A DNA stretch of 64,000 nucleotides from Branchiostoma lanceolatum (taxonomy: Eukaryota; Chordata; Leptocardii; Amphioxiformes; Branchiostomatidae), in NCBI RefSeq assembly GCF_035083965.1, contig NC_089730.1, positions 14,615,242 through 14,679,241 on the forward strand, read 5' to 3'. Made by a program: the position numbers and the translations under genes. Of the stretch, positions 41,471 to 53,834 are shown piece after piece. The notes under the pieces were generated by a model. The model ran no database searches and was not told where the DNA came from. It saw only the letters and a list, made by a program, of their open reading frames with translations. Position 1 is the first letter of the stretch, and every line of letters begins with the position of its first letter.

Positions 41471-41974
41471 CTCAACAGTTTAGCAAACCAAGGAGAGCAA
41501 ACACACGGGTAGGGCAAGGACTAAGGATGCCTTAATATCACAGAAATTAAGTTGTCTTGACAACTGAGCTAAACTGACGCACAAGAAAGGAAGACAAACC
41601 GTGACCTGGTGACAGCGTCCGTTCACTGAACATGAATGGGACAGGACGTTTCTCATCCACATCACACAGCCGTCATTCATATCTCTCCGCGGAATCCTTT
41701 CAGCATCGAAGACCAAATTATGCACTGTGAAGAAAGAAAATGTGCGATTTTCAACGATGTCGAAATATTGCAGTGTAGGTGCAGCTGAACAAAAGTCAGT
41801 TTTCTTTTTTAATGATACTTGGACAGAACTTTTTTCTGCTTATGAATATAGCGGAAATACAAGTAAAGCGGTATGTGGGCCTGCATGTGCAAGTACATGT
41901 TATTAACTCAATAAATTTAGCGAAAACGTTGACGTGAATTCCCCATGTAGGCCCTCGTTTTGGATCTTTTTCAT

Positions 41975-42170
41975 CACCAATCAAAACTGGCAGGTGTCAA
42001 TCTAATCAGAAGAGATAACCAATGGCAGGCCAGAATTCTCTCAATGGACCAATCGAAGACCGATTTTATGTTATGATACAATCAGCAAGGATGACCAATC
42101 GCGAAAGTGCATTTATGAGACCAATGGCAGACCAGGATTCTCTCCATGGACCAATCGCAGGCCAGAAATC
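41975..42170. promoter_or_regulatory. Cluster of CCAAT boxes upstream of histone H4-like fragments
   Basis: Six CCAAT elements lie within 200 bp: CACCAATCAA, AACCAATGGCAG, GGACCAATCGAAG, TGACCAATCGCG, AGACCAATGGCAG and GGACCAATCGCAGG. Part is a tandem duplication (AATGGCAG-CCAG-ATTCTCTC-ATGGACCAATCG twice). Clustered CCAAT boxes bind NF-Y and are typical of histone promoters, which fits the H4-like remnant beginning about 70 bp downstream. Confidence 0.6.
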
Positions 42171-42242
42171 ATCAGGAGACAATATTCTGCACCTGTTGTG
42201 GACTCTTCGCGGCCGGAGAGATAAGGAGCTCCGCAGAGAGAT

Positions 42243-42345
42243 GCCAAGCGTTACCGCAACGTCCACGACTCACCAGCGCTGGTTAACCGAGGAGCCCTCA
42301 AGAGAAACTCCTTTCCGCGCCTGTGTTGTTCTAGAGGTGAGCCCT
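42243..42345 (+). pseudogene. Histone H4-like fragment a
   Basis: GCCAAGCGTTACCGCAACGT reads AKRYRNV, then RGALKRNS after an internal deletion, matching the H4 segments AKRHRKV and RGGVKRIS. Frame and length do not support a functional histone. Confidence 0.62.
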
Positions 42346-42581
42346 GCACGTGTCTGGGTCGAAAATTGATCAAGCTACCTGCTTAAGAACATTCAAACGT
42401 TTTGGTTTCGCAGTTCTAGTGCTTTCTATTTATATGAACACTATGGTGTAGTAATAATGTTTTACTTTTATCCTGGGATCTATTTCGCGGGTTATGTCCG
42501 CGCGCTTCCCCGAGATTGGTCAATTCATCACCGCGAAGACAGTACCATCTCTTCTCCCGAGACGAACCAGTATAAGCCGAC

Positions 42582-42770
42582 ATGCCTGGACCCTGGAAGG
42601 AAGCTTAAGCCAAGGTGCTGGGCCAGGGACAGTTGCCAAGCGTCACCGTAACGTCCTCGAAAACCTGCGGGGCATCAGCGCACCAAGCCCGCCCAGTCTG
42701 GCCTGCCGAGGAGCCCTCAAGAGAATCTCCTAACTCATCGTGGAGGAGCTGGACTGCCTGTGTTCCATGA
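42582..42770 (+). pseudogene. Histone H4-like fragment b
   Basis: Best preserved of the three. VAKRHRNVLENLRGIS corresponds to H4 AKRHRKVLRDNIQGIT, and CRGALKRIS then a stop then LIVEEL corresponds to RRGGVKRISGLIYEE. An ATG at 42582 and a TATAAG at 42571 precede it. The TAA in frame and loss of the rest of the histone fold make it a pseudogene. Confidence 0.8.
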
Positions 42771-42884
42771 GAGGTAAGACCAAAACGTGGCTAGGTCCAG
42801 AATTGTCCATGTTCTTTGCTTCGGAACAGTCTTAATTTGTTGTTTTTTTGGCTCATCTACCAGTTGCAAGTAAAAGAAGCCCTC

Positions 42885-42990
42885 CAACAGTCGCCGCGGC
42901 TAATCTACCATGAGACCCGCTGTGTTCCAAAGGCGAGACTGCCGCGTGGGCCAGCTCGAGAGTCGATCATTGAATTGTCTTGGTTTCGAG
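42885..42990 (+). pseudogene. Histone H4-like fragment c
   Basis: CGCCGCGGCTAATCTACCAT reads RRLIYHETRCV, resembling H4 GLIYEETRGV. The flanking GCGTGGGCCAGCTCGAGAGT resembles the sequence after fragments a and b, so the three belong to one tandem series of units. Confidence 0.6.
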
Positions 42991-42999
42991 TTTTGCTTC

Positions 43000-43670
43000 C
43001 TATTCATAAACCACTCGAAATTTCCTAGGTTGTATCAAAGGCATCCAGAGCATTTTATGAGGCTTGAAACTTTAATACAAAACCTTCCAATTTCTAGTCA
43101 TTCCTACACATAGTGAGTGTCAATAACACTATACCATTACATACCGACATTTAAGGAGGAAATATACGATGTCGTTGTGTGGTGAGAACTGATAGAAAAT
43201 CCAAGCCCTAATAGACTGATCCTCACTGTCCATCACAATTAGCGGTTCGACCAATGAGAGATTTACTGCATGTCCGTCAAATATTTGCATTTTTATGTTT
43301 TAATTTTGCATTTCTACGTTTTGACGGAGGTGGGCGGGGATATGATATCGGTCTATTTACACTAGGCGCGTGAAACTAAAAGATCACCATGTGGCTTATC
43401 TTTGTGCCGCTTTTGAGCACTTTTGGTAAGAAATCCACGGGCAAATGTGGTAAACAGTGGCATTAAATGTCAATTTCATAAAGATTACAGCAATTACTGT
43501 TATCTTACGATCTGTTTTCCGATCATGTCCGTCCCCCTAGGCCGCCACTAGTTGTTTTGTTAACCTCAATGTTAGAGTAATATAGCGACGTCCGTGGCGC
43601 TCATGTCCTGTTGCAACTGCATGTCATATTTTCACTTGCCATGGGACAATGATCAATCATTCTGTTTTGT
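43000..43670. other. No gene recognised
   Basis: Intergenic DNA with one CCAATGAG element near 43251. No exon-like frame was seen. Confidence 0.45.
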
Positions 43671-43675
43671 TGCAG

Positions 43676-43884
43676 TGTGCACCCTGGTCCTGATGCACGC
43701 AGACCCTGGTCCTGATGCACGCAGACCCTGGTCCTGATGCACGCAGACCCTGGTCCTGATGCACGCAGACCCTGGTCCTGATGCACGCAGACCCTGGTCC
43801 TGATGCACGCAGACCCTGGTCCTGATGCACGCAGACCCTGGTCCTGATGCACGCAGACCCTGGTCCTGATGCACGCAGACCCAA
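43676..43884. repeat. 22-bp minisatellite, about 9.5 copies
   Basis: Nearly perfect copies of CCCTGGTCCTGATGCACGCA plus GA. Because 22 is not a multiple of three, all three minus-strand frames read the same cyclic peptide (VHQDQGLRASGPGSACIRTR). This is a feature of the repeat, not of a gene. Confidence 0.97.
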
Positions 43885-45680
43885 TCTAACTACGGCCCGA
43901 AGGCATCATGCAAAAAGGCATGACCTTTGGATGGGCAACATCGATCCCCACTGTAAGTAGAGTAGATCCTACCCAACTTTAATACTCGGACCTGAACCTG
44001 GCCATTCTTTTTGACAAGTTTGCATTACAACCGGAAGCAAGAAGTCGTTAGTCTTGCTATCTCGTTCTTATTGCCCGTGATTTTACTTTATTGTAGTGAC
44101 AATACTGGGACGGAGACATCTCACACCAGTCGACTGAGGATCCATATAGACCAGAACCCGACATGCACGTGCTATTGGAGCTCGTTGCCGTCATCAAGCC
44201 CAGAGAATGCCATGCTCCATCATCGGTGCTCGTGTGCACGCCCTGTCAGAAGACCCGGGAAGTCAAGCGAAAGTCTTTTGTTCTCGCTTTTAAAGCCATT
44301 TAAGTTTCGTGTATTTTGCTTCTGTTTTTGTACAAAGGCGGTTGAACAGTTTAGGCTTTAGTGAGTATCGATATTGCCGGTGAAATTGGTGTCGAAGTAG
44401 TTTGGATTCTTTTGTTCTTGAAGTCCTGCGGAAATTTCGCTGCTGAAGGCTAAGGCTGACGTTCGGACACTGTTAGATATCAATGTGCTGACTAGTGTGT
44501 TGGTACGTGTTAGCACTCAGCACAGTAATGTCTAACACGGGCCCTTAGCAGCACAATAACGTCTAGCACCACTTACAGATCACTTTCCTCCGAACAAGCG
44601 TCTAAGCCTTCTAAATGCAGCAACATAAATTTCCATGGGAGTTTAAGTACAGAGGCTTCATGATACCGCCGCTGAAACACTGACAATACCAACGTTTATT
44701 AATTCTGGACTGTTCGCCTCTTCTGTACTTAAGTAGAGGCAGATTACATGAATACATGTGCTTTGAGAGCAAAGGTCTTTTCATCTGAAATTGGTTCTGC
44801 ACATTCGTAGTGTTAATCAAAAGTACGATATCGATAGTTTGAAACAAGAATTATGCACAACTTCATTTCTGCATGACATAGAGCATAGTTTTTTTTAGAA
44901 CGTAATCTTACCTGCATGTATATGCATGCTGTGTAGACTCTTCTTCCCGAGTAAAATACAGTTTCTCATTTTCTGGAAACCAGTTCAGAAAGGTTGCTTT
45001 TGCCTCCATACACTTCCGATACTCAATACAAATAATATACATGTAAACTTGGTAGTTCTAGATGGTAGAAAGACGGCTTGCTTTTTGTACGGTCTTGTTC
45101 TGATGGCATCAAATGTATTGCTTTGTACAGCCTTGTTCTGGTGGCATCTAAGACTGTTCGTACTCAGCAAACTTTGTTCCAAGTGTATCTTGCTATTCAC
45201 TCGAGTGACTGACAATAAAATGATTTTCCTATTGTTGTGTCCATCAATATAAGCAGTGTATAAAAGTCTTTTGCATTCACATAGCCTTTATATGTCGTGT
45301 ATTTCGCTAATACTCCAGGACAAGCGTGGCCACATTGCCCTAGAGTGAGAGCGTAATACATGTACGCGAGGCTCGAGAGCAAAAAGTCTGTTAACTTCAT
45401 GTTGGCTCTGTCTCTTTAAAAGATTTGATTTAGTTTTTATTTGCCAACGTGACAAGTGTAGCACTAGGTCGTTTCGTACTTGGAATTTATGCCAGACACA
45501 ACCCATTGTACACATGTCACATCTTTTGTAAAGAAATGCATTTTTAAACTAGTATATGTGTATAGTGTGCTGATATTTTATAACTCGTCATCAAAAAAAT
45601 TGAAAGTTATGATTAAATGGTACAGTCAATATATATGAATAGAATCTTTATTCCATATCATACACATTTTGCAAGACATA
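43885..45680. other. No gene recognised
   Basis: Mixed-composition DNA. Frames of up to 116 codons have no recognisable domain and no consistent splice signals. Confidence 0.45.
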
Positions 45681-47045
45681 GTACATGTGACTTTTCCTTA
45701 AGGTGCTAGGTAATACCTAGCAGTGGGCAGTTTTGGTGCAGTGTACTCTCTGAGCAGAGGAAAGGGTCCGGCTGGTTTTTGACATGTTTTTAGGTGTTTC
45801 TGTCAGGCTTTCTATTTTATTTTGTCCCCTTATTTATGTCTCCAACCGTGTGTTGGACAAAAAATGCATATATCTGAACACGATGAAAACCAACCGGACC
45901 CACACATCTACTTGGAGTGCAGACTGCCCTATCTGTTTATTTATACTTTTAGGCAAGGCCCTCTGTTGACCTGTTTCTGGAACACTGTCACATACCGCAT
46001 TGCATAATGTAGTGAATTTACAAACTATCCTTACTAATTATGCAGATTAGCTCCCGATTTGCATAATTAGTCATTGATTGTGTAAAGCACCATCTGAGCT
46101 CTCTACATACCAAACTTCACGACGATCTGCCGACCCCTTCTTAAATTATTCATGTCCGAAGGTCAAAACAAAAACACCCACTGCAGTTCCAAACAAGACG
46201 CTAGGGGGCCCAAACTTACACAACTGCATTCCTGTGGAATGAGCTATCTACCACACAGAAATCATGACCATAGCACTTTCAGAAAATATGCTCCAAAATT
46301 TTGAAGCTCCGCTGCAGTCCCTCAGGTACCCGCTAGAAGGCCCATTATCGAACTTGACCTTCCTTTCTGTAAACCCTACCCATCCACTAAATATCATACA
46401 GGACCTTAAACAGCTTCTGGAGTTATGTTGTCCACATACAAATTCACATCCACACAAAGCCCGCTGCAGTATCGAAGGAAAATGTCAGGGGAACCATTTT
46501 TATAAAGTTGACCTCCGTTTCCACCACATCTACACACCAACAAAAAATCATGAAGATCCATCAACGTTTCCGTCCCTTTTTTTGCCTACATACAAACACA
46601 CAAAAATTAAAAGTCCGCTGCAGTACTGTTGAAAAACGCAAGGTCAATCATTTTCGAACTTGACCTTCCTTTGCACAGCCACTACACACCTACCAAAAAT
46701 CATAAAGATTCATCAAAGGTTTCTTGAGTTATGCTCTTGACATACATACAGACCCACCAAACAGCTGGCTCAACCAAAAACATAATCTTCCCCGAGTACT
46801 ATAATAGTACTCGGCGAAGATAACTATCCTCTGAGCAGAGGTGTGGGTCCTGCTGGTTTTTAACGCGTTCAGTTTAGGCTTTTTTGTTCACCACGATTGG
46901 CGACATAATGAAAAGGGGACAAAATAGAAAGCCTGACAAAAACACCTAAAAAACACGTCAAAAACCAGCCAGACCCACTCCTCTGCTTGGAGAGTACACT
47001 GTACCAAAACTGCACCACTGCTAGGTGCGGAAAAGTCACATGTAC
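45681..47045. mobile_element. 1.37-kb composite element with ~140-bp inverted arms
   Basis: Left arm 45681-45832 and right arm 46911-47045 are inverted copies that include GTACATGTGACTTTTCC, TTTTTGACATGTTTTTAGGT, and CTTTCTATTTTATTTTGTCC. The enclosed DNA is a reverse-orientation copy of the modular repeat family. Solo pieces of the arm recur near 58258-58350 and a CTCTGCTTGGAGA core at 60260. Confidence 0.83.
46015..46815. repeat. Modular repeat, copy 5 (inside the composite element)
   Basis: Blocks with TTGACCTTCCTTTCTGTAAA, ATCATGAAGATCCATCAACG, CCGCTGCAGTACTG and TTCTTGAGTTATGCTCTTGA run in the opposite direction to copy 2. The end is a perfect palindrome, CCGAGTACTATAATAGTACTCGG. The ATGCAGATTAG/ATTTGCATAATT pair is near 46038. 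Confidence 0.75.
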
Positions 47046-47999
47046 ATGTACCACGTAACATGACCAATTAACGTCCGATTTATTTAAAACGTATATATCT
47101 TAAAACCACGCGGACAGAGCCAAATTTCAAACCCATGGGCAGAAATATCAGCTCTTCTAAAAGGGAAATGCATGGTCTGTAAGTTTTTCTCCGCCCGTTT
47201 AACGCCGTGCGAGCATGTATTTTATACTGAGGTATATGATGAAGAATTGTGCTAGGGTAACCCGACCATTATCGTCCACTTCTGAATCTTTTCCCTTCTA
47301 GCACTATGCTTGAAGAACATAGACCAGAAAAAAATGCACAGTAACTGTCCAAAGTAGTCCACAGACAAATGATACTACGATCACTATGTCTGTCCGGCCA
47401 CTTGCTTAACGGGATGGAAAAAAACAATGTTTATCTGTAAATTTCCCCCACATGCGCGGCACGTGGCGTTCACGTGGTAAACGGATGGCCATTATGTTCT
47501 GCTGTGCAAAAATTAAAGAGATGGCTAAGGATAATACTTATGATGTTCTTTATTGCTCATGAGAACAGGCTTTGGCATAATACACCGCGACATGTGGACA
47601 TGAGCCAAACCGGACGTATATAGGTTCTGCACGTAAATAGGTCATGTTACGTTACTATGTCTTTCAAAATGTGTATGATATGGAATAAAGATTTATTCTA
47701 TTCATATATATTGACTGTACCATTTCATCATCACTTTCAACTTACAACACTGCAATATCGAACCTTTGTGGCCCATATAATATCAACATACCCATATTTT
47801 TTCATGACCAGTTATAACATATACATTTGTATCAGCACACTCTACACATAGACTAGGCCTGTACCACCAAATGATTTTAACCCCATCTAGACTGGACTCA
47901 TTCGCCCCATCATAACTTCCAAATGGTATGGTGCATGATCAAATTTGCAGGGGGTGATAAGCACGTAAATATCAATCACTCTCCATGATAAGCCTTGAT

Positions 48000-48035
48000 T
48001 ATTTGGCGAAGATAATGTGTTCGTGGAACTCTAGT
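48000..48035. repeat. End of a modular-repeat copy
   Basis: TTATTTGGCGAAGATAATGT then GTTCGTGGAACTCTAGTT is the inverted form of the CTAGAGTTCCACGA...CTTCGCCAAA start of copies 1 and 4. The rest of that unit is not clear. Confidence 0.55.
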
Positions 48036-48039
48036 TAGA

Positions 48040-51000
48040 TATGTTTTGAGTTCCGTAAAGCATGGTGAAAGTACATCGTGTTTGTTTTCTCCTTCAGAAT
48101 AAGACGCAAATTGATCTGTTGTTCGTTTTTTTGGGGGCAAAACAGGTTCCCCTAAAATTATCCAAGGGACTTTGGTATCAATTTAAAGGTTAGGAAATGG
48201 ACTATCACGCGATGTAACTATCTAGTTGGATCCGAGTAAACCGTCAAAATTACACGCACAAATATACTGACCAAAAATTATCAATGTTTCGAAAGCCACA
48301 GCGCTCGCTGACAATTTGCTGTACACGAAATATCTACGGGTTGTGTTGGGCAGATCCTGTAGATGTGAAAAAGTATAAACATTATGTAGGTCCGAGGTCT
48401 TTTTGCTGCACGACGGGCGGTTGTTTACACTCATGCAACGGGGTCAAATCGTGCCGCGGCAAACGCCGTAAAAAAAGAAAATAAAGCGTTCTACGGTGAC
48501 CTGCGGTTCGACTGACAGTGCTATTTTCGGACAGCCCCTTGCAGACGACCCCTGCAGAACAAAGTGTCCGACTGAGGTCAATGAAGGGTCATCCAAACAA
48601 ACAATGGTGACCTAGTTGTATCGTAGGGTGCTGCGGTCAGCGTTTTGAGGAATATCAATCTGATCTAAATATTCAAATTCAACCTCACGTTTTAACCAAC
48701 CAGTCGTGTGATTTAATTACATAATCCCTCCCACATTTGATAGATTTTACGCCCTGTTATAAAAACCTCCTCACAATCTCAGCATTACAGTCCTGCCTTA
48801 CATTACCTTCGAAATCCCACACCGTGAGCTCATCTTTGGCATGCAGGGGCGCGCTGCCGAGCGGGCCCGCCGGGCAGCCCGACAAGACCGTGGACTGGCC
48901 ATGGGCCCCCGAGGCACGTCGTCGGGACGGGGGAAAACTCGCACGGGCTTGTGTGCCAGCTATCGTAGGTGGAGCCCCAGAATTCTTTCAAGGTAAACTT
49001 CTTGAAAACTTTTCGTACGTTTAACTTCTTTATGTTTAGCCATAAGTATGGCTCAACATATTGTTTTCTCTCATGTTTCTTCTCCTGTCAAATCTTCAAA
49101 TCGATTCATCTCTGTCATTTTTTGACCAAATGACCTGAAATTTGGTACAGAGGTAATGTAGGCAAAAACCAATGTACGTTCTTTTCCTTTTTTTGATATT
49201 GACCTTGAAAGTGATTTTATTGAGGTTTTTAGGCTATTTTTAGCATATCTTGGCCTCCTGCGCCCTTGTATTTCAACCGAATGACCTGAAATTTGCTGTA
49301 TATGTGGCTTGAACAAATATTTAAAGGACTACATTCCCATTTTTGGCATACATATATTCAAAACGATTTATTTTGGGCATTCTTGACAATATTTGCCACT
49401 TCTGTCACTTTCAATACTACATATGACCTACAGGTCATTGACCCCGAGTGCCTTGCACCTGGCCAAGCTTGAAGTTTGCTTACGAGGAGGAAAGACCGGA
49501 CATAAACATTTAACGTGATTATCGGGAAAACACCATGTTCCCTTAAACTCAGTGGTTAAATTGCAGTTTAGGAAATTTTATAACAGAAAACAAGTTAAAT
49601 CAATGATTTTGTGAATGTTTATTCTAGCATTAGTTATTCCAGATATTTTCAAACTCCAAATTCTTCAACACAACACGGGAGATCGTTTCTCCTCAGACTG
49701 GCGCGACACTCCTGTCAAAATTGATTGATGATCTCTCTCTGCCGCCGACTTCATACATGATCAAAGGCGGGTGGTAGGCGGTGCCTTCCTACATGTCCTA
49801 CGTACGGGCGTATGGATCGTAAAATTCGGCAAAAAAGGAATGATTAGGCCAGTAGAGTCAGTCCCCGGTAAGGTCAATGATTCGCCCTCTTGCGCTAGCT
49901 TGTAACGTTAAATGAATGTACCCTCTGGTGGCCAAACTTCACTGACAAACTTTCTCCCTATTATCATCATGAGCTTGCGTTAGTCTGGTACTAGTGACTA
50001 TTATGTGCCGGGAATGTTTATCTATCGCACGCCTTGGAAGGAAGTTCAACCATGATAAATGGTCGGCCGTTGCGAAAATTTGGAATCCCATGCTGTTGAT
50101 TTTTGTGATTGAATCTGTAAGAAAATATATTTTCATGTCGTTCATGTTTTTGGGACGGACGCCGGGACGGGGTGAATTTTTTCTATCATTTTCGTCCCGT
50201 TAGTAATGCAAATCGAATCGTGTTGCACAAGAGGCAAAACACTAAAAACGTGGGTCTTGTGGAGTGTTTTGGAGCGGGAAAATGCCGGATATTAGCGGTG
50301 CCGAACAGTGTACATCGTCGCGCGCGGGTGACGCTCCGTCAAAACAAATCCGCTGGTGGTCTAGCGCGGCCACCGAAAATAGGCAGAAACACACAGGAGG
50401 ACTTAGCACCTTCGTTTATGAGGGCAATTATGAAAATCTTTTGTTACAAATTGTTCGAACATTGAAACATTTGGATAGATGGTTTGAAACTGTTCTAAAT
50501 AAAGAGATTTTTGTGTAGTTACGTTCGAAATGTTTCCAACGTATGTGAAATGAGTTCAAACATGTTATAAGTTTCAATTCTAATTGTTTGAACACTTTAG
50601 AACTGTTGTGACTTAGACATTCTTTTAATCAAAATAGTTCAAACATATTACAAATATTATATTAAAACCCTCTCGGTGACTTTGAATTGACCCAAATATG
50701 TTGTTTTTGGTCATTTCCTTCGTCTCCTGTCAAATCTTCATATGTATACTATGGAAAACTTCATTCTTCCCTGGGGCTGATCTTTTTTAATTCAATTTTG
50801 AACTGGGTTGATTATGCGCAAGAGTGTAATTTTCAGCGGATATTTTTCGACTGGTTTACATGGAAATGGCACGGAATATCCCATTCTTGCAAAGGGAGGA
50901 TTCTTTAATTATTTCTTTCAATTTTGAGCTGGAATGATTATGAAAAAGTCCATTCTTTAGCAGAAGTGTTAATCAATTAGTGGATATGGTTGTGGACTGG

Positions 51001-52460
51001 TCCATATTGTGTTGAGGTGCTACTGGAAGACTCAGTTTTGGACTGGGGTGATTCATTTTTTTAGTGCAAGTATTTTAGAATGGTCCATTGTTATTTGGGG
51101 AGAGTCCATTTTTTGCATGGCGAGGAGTATGGCTAAACATGCTGTATTTGCTCGCAAATGTTGCCTTTCTAGTTTTATCTTGTGTTTCTCTGGCTTGGAA
51201 CTTGTAGTTGTAGGTTTTCTACATTTCAGAATAGAAAGCATCTATTTGTACCTGGTATTGGATTTTACGAATTGAAAACTATGACTTACCACGACCTGCA
51301 AATCTCTACTAATCGGAAGGGTTGTGAGATATACTAGTCTCGGGGCTTGTGGCTGGGAGGGGGAGAATCTAGGTGTTTGTGTACGGGGAGTCGTGAGAGA
51401 GAAACAAGGATTGTGTAGAGAGTGGGTCCCGGGATGCGTTTTGCCTCTCCTCTGTCATGTCTGTTCCTCGTTGTAGGCTCCAGGCTGGTAGGCTTGGTGT
51501 CTGTCTTGTCCGGTTTTCTTTCGATATCCGTGTAATAGAGCTAGCAATGTTTCCTTCGACTGGAAAAATTTTATTCCGTGTTCGTAGGCGTGATGTCGAT
51601 GCTCTGTTCAAATTCGTATGTACTAGTATCTGTTTCTGTTCGTTAAATTTCCCTCGATTGGTGTTTTCGTCTCGTCAAACCACGTTTTGAGCGCTAGTTG
51701 TACAACAAATTGAACCGTGCATATTGTATCTCCACCTTGGGCCGACGAAGGCCGTCATGTCAGGGTGAAACTTTCACTGAAAGGGAATGTCATAGAATAG
51801 AGACATGGTCCGACTCGTACAGTTAGTAAGTTTCTATAGAGGACTACAGCAGTCTCCTTCAATAGTTGTTTGTTGACTTTTTGGTGTTCTGGTGTAACTT
51901 TGTTTTCTTGATGTGGTCGTCCTTTTTTTTAATGTTCCGTTGCACTTACCCCTGCCTTGAAGAATGGATGGAAAATTGGAGGTGGCCTCTGTGACATACT
52001 CCCACATATTTTTCCATATGGCTGGCTCCGGCCAGACCATCCCGCCTGGGCAATTGTTGTGTACTGTGCACTCTTATCCTACCTCCGGCTAGCCACATGT
52101 GGTTACAAACCATTATTGTTCGTACATGTCGTAAGGTCGGTGTTCTAGAAATCTCCACCCATTTGATTGACGTATGCTGGCTGAACCCTGCGTACCTGTT
52201 TTCACCTCACTTTTGTCTGTCGTTGGGGGCCTGATTTATGACTGAGACTAAGTGTACATGTAGCATCTTCTCTAGTATTTCTTTTCCCAATCGTGTTCCA
52301 ATCGAAGGAATTGATTTTTCTTGTGGTTGTTGAGTTTTTGTCCCGGTTATTCGACTGTTCTTTTACTAACCAAATGAAACATTTTCGGCATGTTGTCAAT
52401 GTCGGGACATCCATGATTGCTACGATTCACCCACTGCCTGCTACTGGTGATTGAGTAAAT
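48040..52460. other. Long interval without recognised genes
   Basis: Contains a GC-rich stretch at 48836-48945, a dispersed-repeat phrase near 49070-49320 (GACCTGAAATTTGGTACAGA and a second GACCTGAAATTTGCTGTATA), and a possible exon-like frame at 50282-50518 (MPDISGAEQ start) that I cannot assign. No domain was recognised on either strand. Confidence 0.4.
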
Positions 52461-52619
52461 GATAGATAATGTTTGTTTTGCCAACTAGTGACGGGCTACG
52501 GTTTTCAGTGGTTGTGGAAAATTTTGGGCGAGTTCTCTGTAGCATTACGATTAAAAAGGCATGTTGTTTACGGACGGCCAGTAATGATCAGTAATATAAC
52601 GGACAAAAGACCGTGTTCC

Positions 52620-53770
52620 CTAGGCGTCTGTTTTCTTCTATTTTCAGTTAACCGCACACGAGCAGCGAGGGCCCAGGACTAGAAAGGCATATTGTATACG
52701 GATTCTGGGGCCGCACAGCATAGAAAACTGCTTCGACCATGGTAAGTAAGTGAAACCGTTGTCGGGCATTTTAGATGTTATCGCTATCAACGGTTATTAA
52801 CTTCCTAATGTCTACAGAGTTTCGGTGACAGAATTTGGTCGTTTTGAAATCATCGGTTCAGACATTTCCCTCTTGTTGTTCGATGACATGACGTTGTCTT
52901 CAATCAATAATATTTCGCAACACATTTTTTATTTGTTTACCTGGTACCGAATGTATGGTTATTGGTGATTAACTGCAAGTTTTGTAAGGCTTTGTGTTGT
53001 AGTATTAGGTTAACGTTTAGTGGGCTATAGTCGTTTTCAATTTGTACTTGTTGTAAGTCCTCTTTTTGTAACGGTGCCCATGTAGCAGTTCTTATTTCTA
53101 TCCTAGCTGTCTTGATTATTGGTTCCACCAAGAAAAGTTTCGTCACGTTTTGGAAGGCACCGAACGCATTTATTTGTCTGCAGGGGCGTTGCGTTGATGT
53201 TGTTAGGTTAGTGGGCTATAGTCGTTGTCAATTTTTACTTCCAAATCTTCTTTTGTAACGGTGCCCATATTGTAGTTGTTTTTCTATTCTAGTTGGCTGT
53301 GTTGATAAGTTCAATCAGTAAAAAGTTCGCCAACTGCACATGTGGTCCAAATTCCAAGTATTGGATTGTATGATCAAGTGATAAATAGTGTCGATGATGA
53401 CTGGCTCATGTTTCTCTGGCTCAGTTCCTGTGTACCAGTTACCGCACCTGTTATATTTTCCACTGTGTAAGAGGAAATCGAAATTATGGTTAACGTTTTA
53501 TCTACACGACGTCATGTTCCGCCGGGATTTTCCGGTCGTACCTACCATATATTCGCTCCTCTTCGACAGGACTCATCTGTCGAGATTGGATATTCCAGTA
53601 ACGGGCTGTTTCCCTTCTTCAGGTCAGGCCCTGAATTCTGGCCCTGGATGGCCAGTAACAGCCCAGGAGACCCTGGTCCCGGGTGTATATTTTTCTTGCA
53701 TTTTCAGTAAACCTCACACGCAGTGCAGCGAGGACCCAGGACCACTGTATCCAGGGACACGCTATGTTCT
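52620..53770. repeat. Local duplications of ~90-140 bp
   Basis: GTTAACGTTTAGTGGGCTAT with AACGGTGCCCATGTAG (about 53008-53135) recurs as GTTAGTGGGCTATAGTCG with AACGGTGCCCATATTG (about 53208-53325). Separately, a TTTTCAGT(T)AACC...CACACG-AGCGAGG-CCCAGGAC segment near 52645 recurs near 53703. Direct repeats probably belong to a larger mosaic element. Confidence 0.65.
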
Positions 53771-53834
53771 ACTGTCTTCTTCTATCCCCTGCCCGTCGCC
53801 TATAGGACAACGTGAAAATCGATGCCTTACAGCG

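Noticed and set aside
41480..41725. Exon-like minus-strand frame (HNLVFDAERIPRRDM) after a good pyrimidine-rich acceptor
   Set aside because: It does not match any kinase region or other family I recognise, and the frame ends in a hydrophobic run and a stop. Too weak to call.
43601..43884. Three overlapping minus-strand frames with the same repeated peptide
   Set aside because: A 22-bp unit reads the same cyclic peptide in all three frames, so the openness follows from the repeat.
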